This document shows, piece after piece, positions 48,552 through 62,869 of a DNA stretch of 64,000 bases. Position numbers and translations under genes: made by a program. The notes under the pieces were generated by a model. The model was not told the origin of the DNA. It was given only the letters and a program-made list of their open reading frames with translations, and did not search any database. Source of the stretch: Tetrahymena thermophila SB210 (lineage: Eukaryota; Ciliophora; Oligohymenophorea; Hymenostomatida; Tetrahymenidae). Position 1 is the first letter of the stretch. Each line of letters begins with the position of its first letter. Location: contig NW_002476512.1 in assembly GCF_000189635.1 (NCBI RefSeq), forward strand, positions 930,001-994,000, read 5' to 3'.

Positions 48552-51500
48552 ATGAAAAATATTTAAATATTTTGTATAATACTCATAATCAAAACAGCTA
48601 TTGGTGGTAAAGATTTAAATATTTTTTAAAAATTCTATTATCTATTATTTTTAAATGCAAAATTAAGCTGAAAAATTGGTATTTTCAGATTTGAATTCAG
48701 TCTTTACAAGTAGTGATTGTGGATGGAATTTAGCTACAGTAACTCAATGCCAAGCAACTGATTTAACAGAGTTTTCAAATTAAAGTGTAATGGGATTTTT
48801 CGGTTTAGGCGCAACTACTTCTACGAAAATATACACAGGTATTCCACCTCATTGGAGTCTTTCTGTCAGATTTGATCTAATACTTTACGAAACTTTAGAT
48901 CGCGATGACTAAATCTTAGTATAAATTAACTAAAATTGTGATACTTATACTAGAGATGTTTGTTGTAGTAATGGGTATAAAACTTGTCTTCCTTTAAATA
49001 AATTTGATGATAAGTTAGTGCTTTACTATAGAAACATAACACATACAGATTCCAATTTAAATATTACTATATACTCAAAAACAGATACAGATATTTCAGA
49101 TGAAGGTTTTGGATTTAGAAATTTTTATATCTATGTTGACTCTTGTCATGATTCATGCTTAACTTGCAATGGACCTACTGCAACTCAGTGTTTAACTTGC
49201 CCACCCAATTCTACTTAAAATGGAAATACCTGTACATGTATTTCTGGATATTATGCTCAGAATAATTCTTGCATATAAACTTGTTAACCAGGTTTTATTT
49301 AAGATTCTACTGGAAAACTTTGTGTTTAAGATTTTTGCTATACTGCTCAATGCCAATCGTGTTAAAATGGTTTATGCACTTAATGTTAGCCTGGATTTTC
49401 TTTGTTAAATGGGTAGTGTCTAGCTAATTGCCCTTCATTCTCTACATAAAATGGATAATAGTGTGTTGACTTGATATCATAAACAAATAGTAAATTTAAT
49501 TTTATACTTAAATAATTATAGGAGTAAATTTTTAATTGATTTTATAGATGGAAGTTATTTATTGAAGAGTATGTTTAATACATATTTTGGTGAGAGTGAA
49601 ATTGTAGGATCTGGTTTGAGCACTTTTGGATTTTAAGGATTTATTAACACCTCCAGCAGAGCTCTAACAACTGTATGTAATGGGTACAGTTTACTAGGTG
49701 GTGCTTATCTAAGTTCTCAAAATTCTTACATATAAAGAAAATTTACAGGATTGTAAATTATTAATTTAGTCATTTATTTTTAAAATAAAAATTGTAATAA
49801 TATTTATTAGGCAACCTCATTGGTAAGTGATTATAGGGTATACTTTGTATAAAATAGATTCATGGGATAATGAAAATGTGCAATTGATTGTAGATGAAAA
49901 TGTAATATTTACTACATAAAGAAGCATAAACGATGGAGGAGCAAATATATGTGGAAGAGTTTCTTTCAACGATGAAATTATCAATATTTAATAAGCAGTT
50001 CCTCATACGAGTTCTTCTCTTAGCTTATTAATAAAAAGTAATTTAAATAGTGATCCATTTACCGAATCTTATGGAATTAGAGAGCTCTATGTATTAGTTG
50101 ACTATGTAAATTAAATTTAAGCTTTTATATTTATTTAATTATTAATAATTTTAATAAAAGTGCTATTCTAATTGTATAACTTGTAATGCTTAAGGCTGTA
50201 ATTAATGCTCAGCTAACTATTATTTATATAATTTTACATGTTAAACCACTTGCCCAAATGGTTATGCCTCAGATTAAAATTTAATTTGTCAACCATGTGA
50301 TCCTTCTTGCTAAACTTGTTCAAAACCTTGTAAATTTTATTTTAAAAAAAACAAAAGTTAATTTTGTGACAGAAAAATATATTTAAATACAAAATTAAGT
50401 CATTAAATGATATTTATCAATTAAAAGGTTTTATTTATTTTAAATTCTAACTATTTTAATATTTAAAAAGAGGATAGTACATCTTGTTTGAGTTGTAACC
50501 CTAATACTTATCTCAATCCAAATAAAACTTGTTAAAATACATGCCCTACTTCATATTGGACTAACAGCTCAAATTGGTAATGCTCAGCTTGCGATTCTAC
50601 ATGTTTTACTTGCTAAATTCCAGGTATTTATCATAACAATAGAAAAAAGGGAAAAAAAAAAAAAATTTAAAATATCATTTTTACTTTTTATTTTTCTTAT
50701 AAAAATAGAATATTAAAAATTTTTTTATTATCATAAATAAGGTGATTCAAATTCATGTACAAGCTGCAGTGGATACCTATTTTTGTCATCAAATAAGTGC
50801 ATAATAAATTGCCCTTCTAACACATTTCCATTAAATTGTAAATAAAAATTTTTTTACTTTTTTATAAAATTTTTTATTAAAAAGAAATGAATAACAATAT
50901 TTGTTAACCATGTAATCCATCTTGCGGATCATGTGATGGGCCTAACACTAACAACTGTTTAAGCTGTTAAACTCCAAAATTTTATAAACAAAGCACTAAA
51001 ATTTGTGCACTTTAATGCTATGCAATTTAGTATTAAAATACTAGCAGCCAAGTATGCTCTTTTTGCGATTATTCATGCAGTACCTGTTCAGGTCCCAGCT
51101 ATACTAACTGTCTCTCCTGCTTTGGAAATACATTTTTATATCAAAACTAATGTATTGCAAATTGCCCTGTAAAATATTTTAATAATGTATCTAACAATTA
51201 GTGCACAGCATGTGATTAAACGTGTTATTAATGCTATGGTCCTGCTCCTAATAATTGTCTTTCTTGCCAATTACCTAGATATTTTGATCCAACATCAAAT
51301 ACATGCCTATAGACTTGCAATTCAAACCAATACCCTGATTTAAACTCTAATTCATGCAAATAATGTGACCCATCTTGCTTAACATGTAACGGACCATCAA
51401 AATCTAACTGCACTAGCTGTATATAAGGTAATTTAATAATTTTATAACAAAATATCTTAGATGTTAAAATCTTAAGAATTTTATCTTTAAAAAGGGTTAT

Positions 51501-54500
51501 TTTTACAAAATAACATATGTAAGCCAATATGTGATGGTTCTTATTATGGTGAAATTCTCACTAATACATGCAATTCATGTGATTCAACCTGTCTAACTTG
51601 TGATGGACCTAACAAATAAAACTGCTTGAGCTGCTAAGCTCCAAATTTTTATCAATAAGGTTCAAAAACTTGTGTTACTCAATGTAATTCGAATTAATTT
51701 AAAAATACTGCTAATTAAACATGCTCTCTTTGTGACTCATCATGCAATACTTGTTCAGGGCCTAGTAACATAAACTGCCAATCTTGCACAGGAAATACCT
51801 ATTTATATTAAAATTAATGTATCTTAAATTGTCCTTCAAACTATTATGGAAATAATTAAAATAAATAATGTACTCAATGTGATCCTACATGCTATTTATG
51901 CAATGGTGGTGCTAACAACAATTGTCTTTCTTGTCAAAATGGCAGATATTTAGATTAAACATTAAAATAATGTGTTTTAAATTGTAATTCTAATTAATTT
52001 AGTGATGTATACTCTGGTTAGTGCTGGTAATGTCATTCTTCTTGCTAAACATGTAATGGTCCATTAATTTCTAACTGTAAAAGCTGTACATCAGGTATAA
52101 AAAATAATACTATTATTTTCTATATAATTAACACTGAGCTATCCCTAAAATTTATGTCATTTTAATTAGTATAAATTAAAGCTTTTTGTAATCTTATTAA
52201 AATATTATTATAACTTTTTTAAGCTTAAATAGTGTTCGAAATATTTTTTTTGTCATATTTTTAATGGGTACTATACTAAAAAATGAATAATTATTAAGAA
52301 ATTAGTATTAATATCTTGGTGTCTTAATTATTGAAGTTAAAGATAATTTATTTATTTATTAAATATTTTATTAAAAGGACTATTTTTATAAGATAACTAA
52401 TGTAAGCCAGCATGTGATGGTTCCTATTTTGGAGATGTTATAACAAATACTTGTAAACCATGTTTTAATTCTTGCAAAACTTGTGATGGGCCTAACAATA
52501 ATAATTGTTTAAGTTGTTTAGCTCCGAGCTTATTTTTCTAACAAAGTTCTAAGACTTGTGTATCAACATGTGAAATAAATTAATTTTAAAATACAAACAA
52601 TCAATCATGCTCTTCTTGCCATTCAACATGTAGCACATGTTCAGGTCCTAATGACATCAATTGTTTATCTTGCTAAACAAGCTTCTTTTTTTATCAAAAT
52701 TAATGTTTATCTAATTGTCCAATAAACTATTATGGTAATTCTTAAAATAATTAGTGTGCTCCATGTGATCCTACATGCTATACTTGTACTGGCAGTGCTT
52801 CCAATAACTGTTTATCTTGCTAATAAAAGAGATATTTTGATCCAACAACTAATTAGTGCGTTCTAGAATGTAATTCAAACTATTACCCTGATATAAATTC
52901 AAATTCTTGCAAATAATGCAATACTTCATGTAAAACATGCTTTGGACCTTCTTCTTAAAATTGTAAAAGTTGTATTTAAGGTATAATTTTTTTTAATTTA
53001 AAAAAATAATAATATAAGATATTATTTTGAAAAAGGTACATTTTTGCAAAATGGTTAATGCGTTTAAACTTGCGATAATTCTTATTATAATAATCCATAA
53101 AGTAATGTTTGCTAAAAATGTGATTCGGCCTGTAAAACTTGTTCTGGATCTTCCAAACTTGAAGTAAATTTTTTGATGCTTTGAATAAAATTAATATTTT
53201 TTTTTAAAAGTGTCTCTCATGCAATCCTAATTTATTTTTGTTGAAAAACTCTTGCTATACAGATTGCCCTATAAACTATTATACTGACTAGTAACAGGAT
53301 GAATGCTTGGAATGCCATATAATTTGTAAACAAGGGTGTAGTGGTCCATTTTAAGAAGATTGCTTTACTATTAAATATCAATATTAAATAATATTGTATA
53401 TTTTAGCTTTTAAAAGCCTTATTTGGATAGTTTCTACAATACTTGGTTATCTTTAAGATAAAAAATAATCTTAAATATTTATTAAAATAGCAAATTACCC
53501 TCAAACAGTAGATAGTGATAGTCCTCCTAAAAAAAATTAATAAAAAGATGGCGATTAAAATTCTTTTGACAAATATATAAATTAGTAAAGTCCAAATAAA
53601 ATGTAAGTAGAATAAAGCTTTAACTGTTAATAGTAATAATAACAACAATTTGATTAAACATAAATTTAGTAGTTGTAAACAAACTATAATTTGAATAACT
53701 AAATCATAAAATCTTAGAGAATACCTATGAAAATTATACCCAAAAGTGTATTTTTTGAGAAATCCTAAGTATTTAAGGATCATTCTGAAGTGAATTTTGA
53801 CTAAGCTAATCCTACAATATTAAAAAGTTTAAGTAAGATGGCTAGCACAAACTTTAATCAAGCTTCTTCATCTCCCGTCAAAGACGAACAAGATTTAGAT
53901 AAATAAATTGTAACTATTCAATAGTCTTAAGGAAAGTATAGAACTGACTAAAAACTTAAATTCATATTTGTAATTTTTTTTTAAATAGATAGGGTTATAA
54001 TTTTTAAATTTTACTTTTTATAAAATGAAAATCTCATTTAAATAGTCCTATAAAAATTTTACATTTTGAAAAAAATTGAAAAACCTCCCTATTAACTATA
54101 TTAATAATAATTTATAATTAAACATTAGTTAGGAAATGAATGGATATCGTTATTTTATTTCTACAGTTTATTAGACACAAGAGTTTAAAGAAGTTTCTTA
54201 ATATATTTAAAATACCAAGTATTTTTCTTAACTACAGAACTAATATATGAAGTAAAAATAATTTATTTTTTTTGATAAATATTTTTAAACAATTTGTTTA
54301 ATTAAAGTATTAGTACTCTTACCTTTTATTAGGTATTGCTTTAATCATTAGTTTGACACTTTAATATATTTTTAAGATTTTGTAACAAACTTTAGTTAGA
54401 AAACATTTCAAATTAATATTTTTAGTTATATTTTTATTTGTAGCTATTTTAACTGTTCATGCTTATTTCTGGTTTGTTCCTAAACTTGAATCTTTATAGT

Positions 54501-54694
54501 ATAAGAAGGATTAAAAATGGAGTATTTATTATGGGTATATCTTTGCTATAGATATTCTTATTCTTTAGCAATTATTTAGCTTAGCTTAGTACATATTTAC
54601 TATAAAATACTTGAATGCTAAAGAAACTAAAAATAAATTTGCAAATATTTATAAATTTTTAATGAATGAATTTTATTTATAAATAATAAAATGA
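48552..54694 (+). CDS. gene 7: long cysteine-rich surface protein with altered cytoplasmic motif
   Basis: Same 14-exon structure as gene 6 (exon 1 48552-48606, exon 2 48668-49489, last codon TGA at 54692-54694), about 1640 codons. Signal peptide, two N-terminal domains, three cysteine blocks and the C-terminal hydrophobic segments are all present. Domain 1 differs from gene 6 at several residues near its start (SDCGWN; QCQATD) and in the loop (PLNKFDDK). The striking feature is in exon 12: between about 53685 and 53775 many substitutions cluster, leaving the frame open but changing SNRRPRK...FYER into SQRIPMK...FFEK. Flanking sequence is nearly identical to genes 6 and 8, so this patch probably came by conversion from another paralogue or has drifted after loss of constraint. 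Confidence 0.88.
52108..52351. mobile_element. TIR-element remnant in intron 9 of gene 7
   Basis: Equivalent to 44775-45013. The left end TAC..TCTATATAATTAACACT is closer to the gene 5 version than that of gene 6 is. The right side reads TTGGTGTCTTAATTATTGAAG. The interior carries the same 108-bp enlargement as gene 6. Confidence 0.5.
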
Positions 54695-55898
54695 AGAACT
54701 AACTACTAATATTTTTTATTATCTAAATGATTAATCTTTCTATATAGTATTTAGATTATTGAAGATCATTTTACGAAAATTATTTATAAATATTTCAATT
54801 AGAGTAGTAAAAAATATAAAATTTCAATAAATTAAAGTTATTAATTATTATAAATTTATAGTGTTCATAAACAATATATATTTTATTAATTTTATTTTAT
54901 ATTTGTTGCTTTAATAAATTTACATCTTAAATTTTAATAACTAATAAGTGATATTAATTTAATCCAAAATCAAAGAATAATAATTTTAAATATAGAGATA
55001 AAAAATGTAAATTAATTAAAATAATTAAAAAATAAAAATTAGATTTTCAAATCAAGAATTATTCACTTTGCATTTTTCAACAAAGCAATTTGCCTAATAA
55101 TAATGAGTTTATTTGATCAAATTTTTATTAAATTCAACTTACTCTTTATTTTTTGGAAAAAATTCATGTATACATACATTATAATTAATTTTAATTTAAT
55201 AAACAGAAATTGTGGTAATTAATAATAAAATAAAAAATAAACGTGATATCTTTTTTTGATTAAATTCAACTTACTCATTCCTTTTAGAAAAAAATGAAAA
55301 TAAAAATTTTAATTAATAACAAAAAGAAATTGTGGTAAAAAACTAAATATTTTTTTTAATTTTATATTTTCTTTAATGAATTATGAAAGTAAATTTAATA
55401 TCTATAAAATTGATTTTATATTAAAAAATGTTTAAAATCTTTATTATTACTTTTTATTATCATTGATTTATTTTCTTTTAATTTGTTTTAAGTAAAAAAA
55501 TCTTCTTAAATATGAATTTGTAGAAAAAAATCTGCTTTTTATAAAAAAAATGCTTACACATTTTTTAATTTAATTGTGCTTTAAAAAGAAATATACCTTT
55601 TATTATAAGATTACATCTGAACTGTGTGTTAATTTGTTAATTAATTTAAATTAAATTGAAAAAAAAGTATTTATTTTAAGTGTACTTGACTATTCAAAAC
55701 TGAGTAATCAAAATTTACATCACAAAGGGATCTCAAAAATAAATCAAAGATTATTTTAAGAATAGTTAATTGGATATGCTTTATAATAAAAAAAGAGATA
55801 TATAAACTTATAAATAAACACTTACTTTATTTTAAAATCAAAAAGTATTGAGAATATAATAATATTTATTAATAAATAATTTGTCATTTCTAAAACAT
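54695..55898. promoter_or_regulatory. intergenic and upstream region of gene 8
   Basis: Unit 3' flank, two copies of the 110-bp repeat (55125-55220, 55258-55350) and the conserved pre-ATG block. More diverged from the corresponding regions of genes 6 and 7 than those two are from each other. No extra gene seen. Confidence 0.45.
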
Positions 55899-58800
55899 AT
55901 GAAAAAGATTTTAATATTTTGTTTAATACTTATAATCAATACAGCTATTGGTGGTAAATATTGAAATATTTTTTTATTTTAATCTAATTATTTATAAATG
56001 CATGAAAAATTAAGCTGAAAAATTGGTATTTTAAGATTTGAATTCAGTCTTTACAAGTAGCAATTGTGGATGGAATTTAGCTACAGTAACTCTATGCCAA
56101 TCAACTGATTTTACAGAGTTTTCAAATTAAAGTGTAATGGGATTTTTCGGTTAAGGTGCTACTACTTCTACAAAAATATACACAGGTATTCCACCTCATT
56201 GGAGTCTTTCTGTCAGATTTGACCTAATACTTTACTAAACTTTAGATCTTAATGATTCAATCTAAGTATAAATTAACTAAAATTGTGATACTTATACTAA
56301 AGATGTTTAAAGTAATGGAGCTAAAATTTGTCTTCCTTTAAATAATTATAATGACGAGTTTGTGCTTTACTATAGAAACATAACACATACAGATTCAAAT
56401 TTAAATATTACTATCTACTCAAAAACAGATTAACCTATATCAGATGAAGGTTTTGGATTTAGAAATTTTTATATCTATGTCGATGCTTGTCATGATTCCT
56501 GCTTAACTTGCAATGGACCTACTGCAACTCAGTGTTTAACTTGTCCACCCAATTCTTCTTAAAATGGAAATACCTGCACATGTGATCCTGGATATCATGC
56601 TCAGAATAATTCTTGCATATAAACTTGTTAACCAGGTTTTATTTAAGATTCTACTGGAAAACTTTGTGTTTAAGATTTTTGCTACCCTACTCAATGCCAA
56701 TCTTGTTAAAATGGTCTATGCACTTAATGTTAGCCTGGATTTTCTTTGTTAAATGGGTAATGTCTTGCTAATTGCCCTTCATTCTCTACATAAAATGGAT
56801 AATAGTGTGTTGACTTGATAACTTAAACAAATAGTAAACATAATTTTATTCATTTTTTACAAATAAAGGAGTAAATTTTTAATTGACTTTATAGATGGAA
56901 GTTATTTATTGAAGAGTATGTTTAATACATATTTTGGTGAGAGTGAAATTGTAGGATCTGGCTTAACTACTTTTGGATTTTTAGGTTTTCTTTACAGCTC
57001 TAGCAGAGCACTAACAACTGTATGTAATGGGTACAGTTTACTAGGTGGTGCTTATCTAAGTTCTCAAAATTCTTATATATAAAGAAAATTTACAGGATTG
57101 TAAATTATTAATTTAGTCATTTGTTTTTAAAATATAAAATTGTATTAATAAATATTAGGTAACCTCATTGGTAAGTGATTATTGGATACACTTTGTATAA
57201 AATAGATTCATGGAGTAATGAAAATGTGTAATTGATTGTAGATGAAAATGTATAAGTTACTACAATAAAAAACATAAACGATGGAGTAACAAATTTATGT
57301 GGAAGAGTATCTTTCAACGATGAAATTATCAAAATTAAATAAGCAGTTCCTCATACAAGTTCTTCTCTTAGCTTATTAATAAAAAGTAATTTAAATAATA
57401 ATCCGTTTATAGAATCTTATGGAATTAGAGAGCTCTATGTATTAGTTGATTATGTAAATTAAATTTAAGCTTTTATATTTATTTAATTATTAATATTTTA
57501 ATAAAAGTGCTATCCTAATTGTATAACTTGTGATGCTTAAGGCTGTAATAAATGCTCAGCCAACTATTATTTATATAATTTTACATGTTAAACCACTTGC
57601 CCAAACGGTTATGCCTCGGATTAAAATTTAATTTGTCAACCATGTGATCCTTCTTGCTAAACTTGTTCAAAACCTTGTAAATTTTATTTTAAAATAAACA
57701 AAAGTTAATTTTATGACAGAAAAATATATTTAAATACAAAATTAAGTCGTTAACTGATATTTATGAGTTTAAAGGTTTTATTTATTTTAAATTATAACTA
57801 TTTTAATATTTAAAAAGAGGATAGTACATCTTGTTTGAGTTGTAAACCTAATACTTATCTCAATCCGAATAAAACTTGTTAAAATACATGCCCTACTTCA
57901 TATTGGGCTAACAGCTCAAATTTGTAATGCTCAACTTGCGATTCTACATGTTTTACTTGCTTAAGTCCAGGTATTTATCATATTTAACATTAGAAAAAAG
58001 GGGAAAAAAATAATTTAAAATATTTTTTTACTTTTTATTTTTCTTATAAAAATAGAATATTAAAAATTTTTTTATTATCATAAATAAGGTGATTCAAATT
58101 CATGTACAAGCTGTAGTGGATACCTATTTTTGTTATCAAATAAGTGCATAATAAATTGCCCTTCTAACACATTTCCATTAAATTGTAAATAAAATTTTTT
58201 CTTCTTTTTTATAAAATTTTTTATTAAAAAGAAATCAATAACAATATTTGTTAACCATGTGATGCATCTTGCAAAACCTGTGACGGACCTAGTAGTAACA
58301 ACTGTTTAAGCTGTTAAACTCCAACATTTTATAATCAAAGCACTAAAACTTGTACACCTTAATGCAATTCAAATTATTATTAAAATAATAGCAGCCAAGT
58401 ATGCTCTTTTTGCGATTATTCATGCAGTACCTGCTCAGGTCCCAGCTACACTAACTGTCTCTCCTGCTCTGGAAATACATTTTTAGATCAAAACTAATGT
58501 ATTGCGAATTGTCCTGTAAAACATTTTAATAATGCATCTAACAACTAGTGCACAGCATGTGATTAAACGTGTTTTTAATGCTATGGTCCTGCTTCTAATA
58601 ATTGTCTTTCTTGCCAATTACCAAGATATTTTGATCCAACATCAAATTCATGCCTATTGACTTGCAATTCAAACCAATACCCTGATTTAAACTCTAATTC
58701 ATGCAAATAATGTGACCCATCTTGCTTAACATGTAATGGACCATCAAAATCTAACTGCACAAGCTGTACATAAGGTAATTTAATAATTTTATAACAAAAT

Positions 58801-61800
58801 ATCTTAGATGTTAAAATGCTAATAATTTTATCTTTAAAAAGGGAAATTTTTACAAAATAACATATGTAAGCAAATATGTGATGGTTCTTATTATGGTGAA
58901 ACTCTCACTAATACATGCAATTCATGTGATTCAACTTGTCTAACTTGTGATGGACCTAACAAATAAAACTGCTTGAGCTGCTAAGCTCCATATTTTTATC
59001 AATAAGTTTCGAAAACTTGTGTTACACAATGCAACTCGAGTTAGTTTAAAAATACTGCTAATTAAATATGCTCTCTTTGTGACTCATCATGTAATACTTG
59101 TTCAGGGCCTAGTAACATGAACTGCCTATCTTGCGCAGGAAATACATATTTGTATTAAAATTAATGTATCTTAAATTGCCCTTCAAACTATTATGGAAAT
59201 AATTAAAATAAATAATGTACTCAATGTGATGCTACATGCTATTTATGCAATGGTGGTGCAAACAATAATTGTCTTTCTTGTCAAAATGGCAAATATTTAG
59301 ATTAAACATTAAAATAATGTGTTTTAAATTGTAATTCTAATTAATTTAGTGATGTATACTCTGGTTAGTGCTGGCAATGTCATTCATCTTGCTAAACATG
59401 TAATGGTCCATTAATGTCTAACTGTAAAAGCTGTACATCAGGTATAAAAAATAATACTATTATTTTCTATATAATTAACACTGAGCTATCCCTAAAATTT
59501 ATGCCATTTTAATTAGTATAAATTAAAATTTTTTGTAATCTTATTAACATTTTTTGTCATATTTTTAATGGGTACTAAATTAAAAAATGAATAATTATTA
59601 AGAAATTAGTATTAATATCTTGGTGTCAATTATTGAAGTTAAAGAGAATTTATTTAATTTATTTATTAAATATTTTATTAAAAGGACTATTTTTACAAGA
59701 TAACTAATGTAAGCCAGCATGTGATGGTTCTTATTTTGGAGATATTATAACAAATACTTGTAAACCATGTTTTAATTCTTGCAAAACTTGTGATGGGCCT
59801 AACAATAATAATTGTTTAAGTTGTTTAGCTCCAAATTTATTTTTCTAACAAAGTTCTAAGACTTGTGTATCAACATGTGAAATAAATTAGTTTAAAAATA
59901 CAAACAATCAATCATGCTCTTCTTGCCATTCAACATGTAGCACATGTTCAGGTCCTAATGACATCAATTGTTTATCTTGCTAAACAAGCTTCTATTTATA
60001 TCAAAATTAATGTTTATCTAATTGTCCAATAAACTATTATGGTAATTCTTAAAATAATTAGTGTGCTCCATGCGATTCTACATGCTATACTTGCAGTGGC
60101 AGTGCTTCCAATAATTGTTTATCTTGCTAATAAAAGAGATATTTTGATCCAACAACTAATTAGTGCGTTCTACAATGTAATTCAAACTATTACCCTGATA
60201 TAAATTCAAATTCTTGCAAATAATGCAATACTTCATGTAAAACATGCTTTGGACCTTCTTCTTAAAATTGTAAAAGTTGTATTTAAGGTATAATTTTTTT
60301 TAATTTAAAAAATTAATAATATAAGATATTATTTTGGAAAAGGTACATTTTTGCAAAATGGTTAATGCGTTTAAACTTGCGATAATTCTTATTATATTAA
60401 TCCATAAAGTAATGTTTGCTAAAAATGTGATTCGATTTGTAAAACTTGTTCTGGATCTTCCAAACTTGAAGTAAATTTTTTGATTTTTTCAATAAAATTA
60501 ATACTTTTTAAAAAAGTGTCTCTCATGCAATCCTAATTTATTTTTGTTGAAAAATTCTTGCTATACAGATTGTCCGATAAACTATTATACTGACTAGTAG
60601 CAGGATGAATGCTTAGAATGCCATATAATTTGTAAACAAGGGTGTAGTGGTCCATTTTAAGAAGATTGCTTTACTATTAAATATCAATATTAAATAATAT
60701 TATATATTTTAGCTTTTAAAAGCCTTATTTGGATAGTTTCTACTATACTCGGTTATCTTTAAGATAAAAAATAATCTTAAATATTTATATAAATAGCAAA
60801 TTACCCACAAACAGTAGATAGTGACAGTCCTTCTAAAAAAAATTAATAAAAAGATGGTGATTAAAATTCTTTTGACAGATATATAAATTAGTAAAGTCCA
60901 AATAAAATGAAAGTTGAATAATTTAACTGTTAATAATAATAATAACAACAAATTGATTAAATATAAAATTAGTAGCTGTAAACAAATTAAAATTTGGATA
61001 ACAAAATTATAAAATCTAATAGAAGACCTAGAAAAATTATACACAAAAATATATTTTATGAGAGAACATTAACATTTAAGGATTATTCTGAAGAGAATTT
61101 TGACTAAGCTACTCCTACAATATTAAAAAGTTTAAGTAAGATGGCTAGCACAAACTTTAATCAAGCTTCTTCATCTCCCGTCAAAGACGAACAAGATTTA
61201 GATAAATAAGTTGTAACTATTCAATAGTCTTAAAGAAAGTATAGAGCTGACTAAAAACTTAAATTCACATTTGTAAATTTATTTTTTTTAAAATAGATAG
61301 GGTTGTAATTTAAAAATTTTACTTTTTATAAAATGAAAATCACATTTAAATAATCCTATAAAAATTTTAAATTTTGAAAAAAATTGAAAAACCTCCCTAT
61401 TAACGATATTAATAATAATTTATAATTAAATATTAGTTAGGAAATGAATGGATATCGTTATTTTATTTCCACAGTTTATTAGACACAAGAGTTTCAAGAA
61501 GTTTCTTAATATACTTAAAATACCAAGTATTTTTCTTAACTACAGAACTAATATATGAAGTAAAAATAATTTATTTTTTTTGATAAATATTTTTAAACAA
61601 TTTGTTTAATTAAAGTATTAGTATTCTTACCTTTTATTAGGTATTGCTTTAATTGTTAGTTTGACACTTTAATATATTTTTAAGATTTTGTAACAAACTT
61701 TAGTTAGAAAACATTTCAAATTAATATTTTTAGTTATATTTTTATTTGTAGCTATTTTAACTGTTCATGCTTATTTCTGGTTTGTTCCTAAACTTGAATC

Positions 61801-62002
61801 TTTATAGTATATGAAGGATTAAAAATGGAGTATTTATTATGGGTATATCTTTGTTATAGATATTCTTATTCTTTAGCAATTATTTAGCTTAGCTTAGTAC
61901 ATATTTACTATAAAATACTTGAATGCTAAAGAAACTAAAAATAAATTTGAAAATATTTATAAATTTTTAATGAATGAATTTTATTTATAAATAATAAAAT
62001 GA
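55899..62002 (+). CDS. gene 8: long cysteine-rich multi-pass surface protein
   Basis: Same exon plan as gene 6 (exon 1 55899-55953, exon 2 from 56015, stop TGA 62000-62002), about 1640 codons. Signal peptide MKKILIFCLILIINTAIG. In domain 1 the variable loop reads YTKDVQSNGAKICLPLNNYN: the CC pair of genes 6 and 7 is gone, and the strand after it ends SKTDQPISDEGFGF as in gene 5's reading. Exon 12 keeps the RRPRKIIHK..FYER motif and has a glutamine run of five TAA codons followed by CAA codons. The C-terminal membrane segments are as in gene 7. It is the last unit of the array. Confidence 0.88.
59455..59650. mobile_element. TIR-element remnant in intron 9 of gene 8
   Basis: Same location and ends as in genes 6 and 7 (TAC..AATTAACACTGAG; GGTGTCAATTATTGAAG), with about 50 bp of the interior deleted. 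Confidence 0.45.
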
Positions 62003-62869
62003 AGAACTAACTATTAATATTCTCTATCATCTATATAATTTATCATTCTATATAGTATTTAGATTATAGAAGATCATTTTATGAAAATTATTTATATATA
62101 TTTCAATTAGAGTATTATACCGTAAATTCTCCTTAATTAAGACACTCGACTTTAAATGTTTGATTGAAAAATGGTGTCTTAATTCATTATAATTTAAATA
62201 AAAATCTATTTTAAATTAGAAAATAGATAATTTTTGAGGCTACTAAAATTTAGAGTAAATTTTTTACCGTTGCCTATAAACAAAAATTAAGAATTTAGAA
62301 ATAAAATTTTTTTTAATTCTATGCTTTTAATTGATTTAAAATAATATCATTAAGGATACTGATTTAAAATACAATATGATCAACTAAAAATTTAATAATT
62401 TCATTTTTTTAAATTATTTTAATATTAATTGCAAACAGCTGTAAATTAATTTTTACTTATTTTGAAAAAAAGAAAATTTTAAAATAATTTGTGTATTATT
62501 ATTCTAGAAGAATAAAAAAAGTAAGAGCTTGGTAATCTAAGCAATAAAATCTATTATTTATTTATAAAAAATATCAAATTAATTAAAAATAAGCAATTAT
62601 AAGTAACTAAATATAATTAAATTATGTGTTTAAAGTTAAGTATAATAATAAGATTTTCAAGACTTTTAATTAAAGTCTCTTTCTAAATTTCTTGAGATTT
62701 TTATATGTAAAGCAAAAAAAATATTTCTTTCATTACAAAAATATAAATATTAAAAGTAAATATTTAGTTTTTTTCATGTATATTTTAATTTTAAGTTAGT
62801 AATTATGAGATATAAAAAATAAAAATAAATTAAATGTCTATAAAATCTAAATTCTTAATTATTAGTATT
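62003..62869. other. intergenic, array end to gene 9
   Basis: The first about 110 bp are the unit 3' flank shared with genes 5-7. Homology ends at about 62112 and a degenerate inverted-repeat element follows. The remainder to the ATG of gene 9 is AT-rich and unassigned. Confidence 0.5.
62118..62200. mobile_element. degenerate TIR element at the array boundary
   Basis: TACCGTAAATTCTCCTTAAT at 62118 resembles the arm TACTGTAAATGCTCATTAAT of the intact element at 21184. An inner pair, TTAAGACAC (62137-62145) and GTGTCTTAA (62174-62182), is perfectly complementary. The right outer end has decayed (AATTTAAATA). The copy is about 83 bp long, shorter than the intact one, with an internal deletion. 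Confidence 0.6.

Larger units (their letters stand above)
33228..62112 (+). repeat. tandem gene array, four units of about 7.34 kb
   Basis: Genes 5, 6, 7 and 8 begin at 33871, 41223, 48552 and 55899, spacings of 7352, 7329 and 7347 bp. Units share exons, introns, upstream and downstream DNA. Units 6, 7 and 8 are nearly identical to one another; unit 5 is somewhat more different (extra codons in domain 1, single upstream repeat, shorter intron 9). Homology at the right end stops at about 62112, directly before an inverted-repeat element. Confidence 0.9.
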
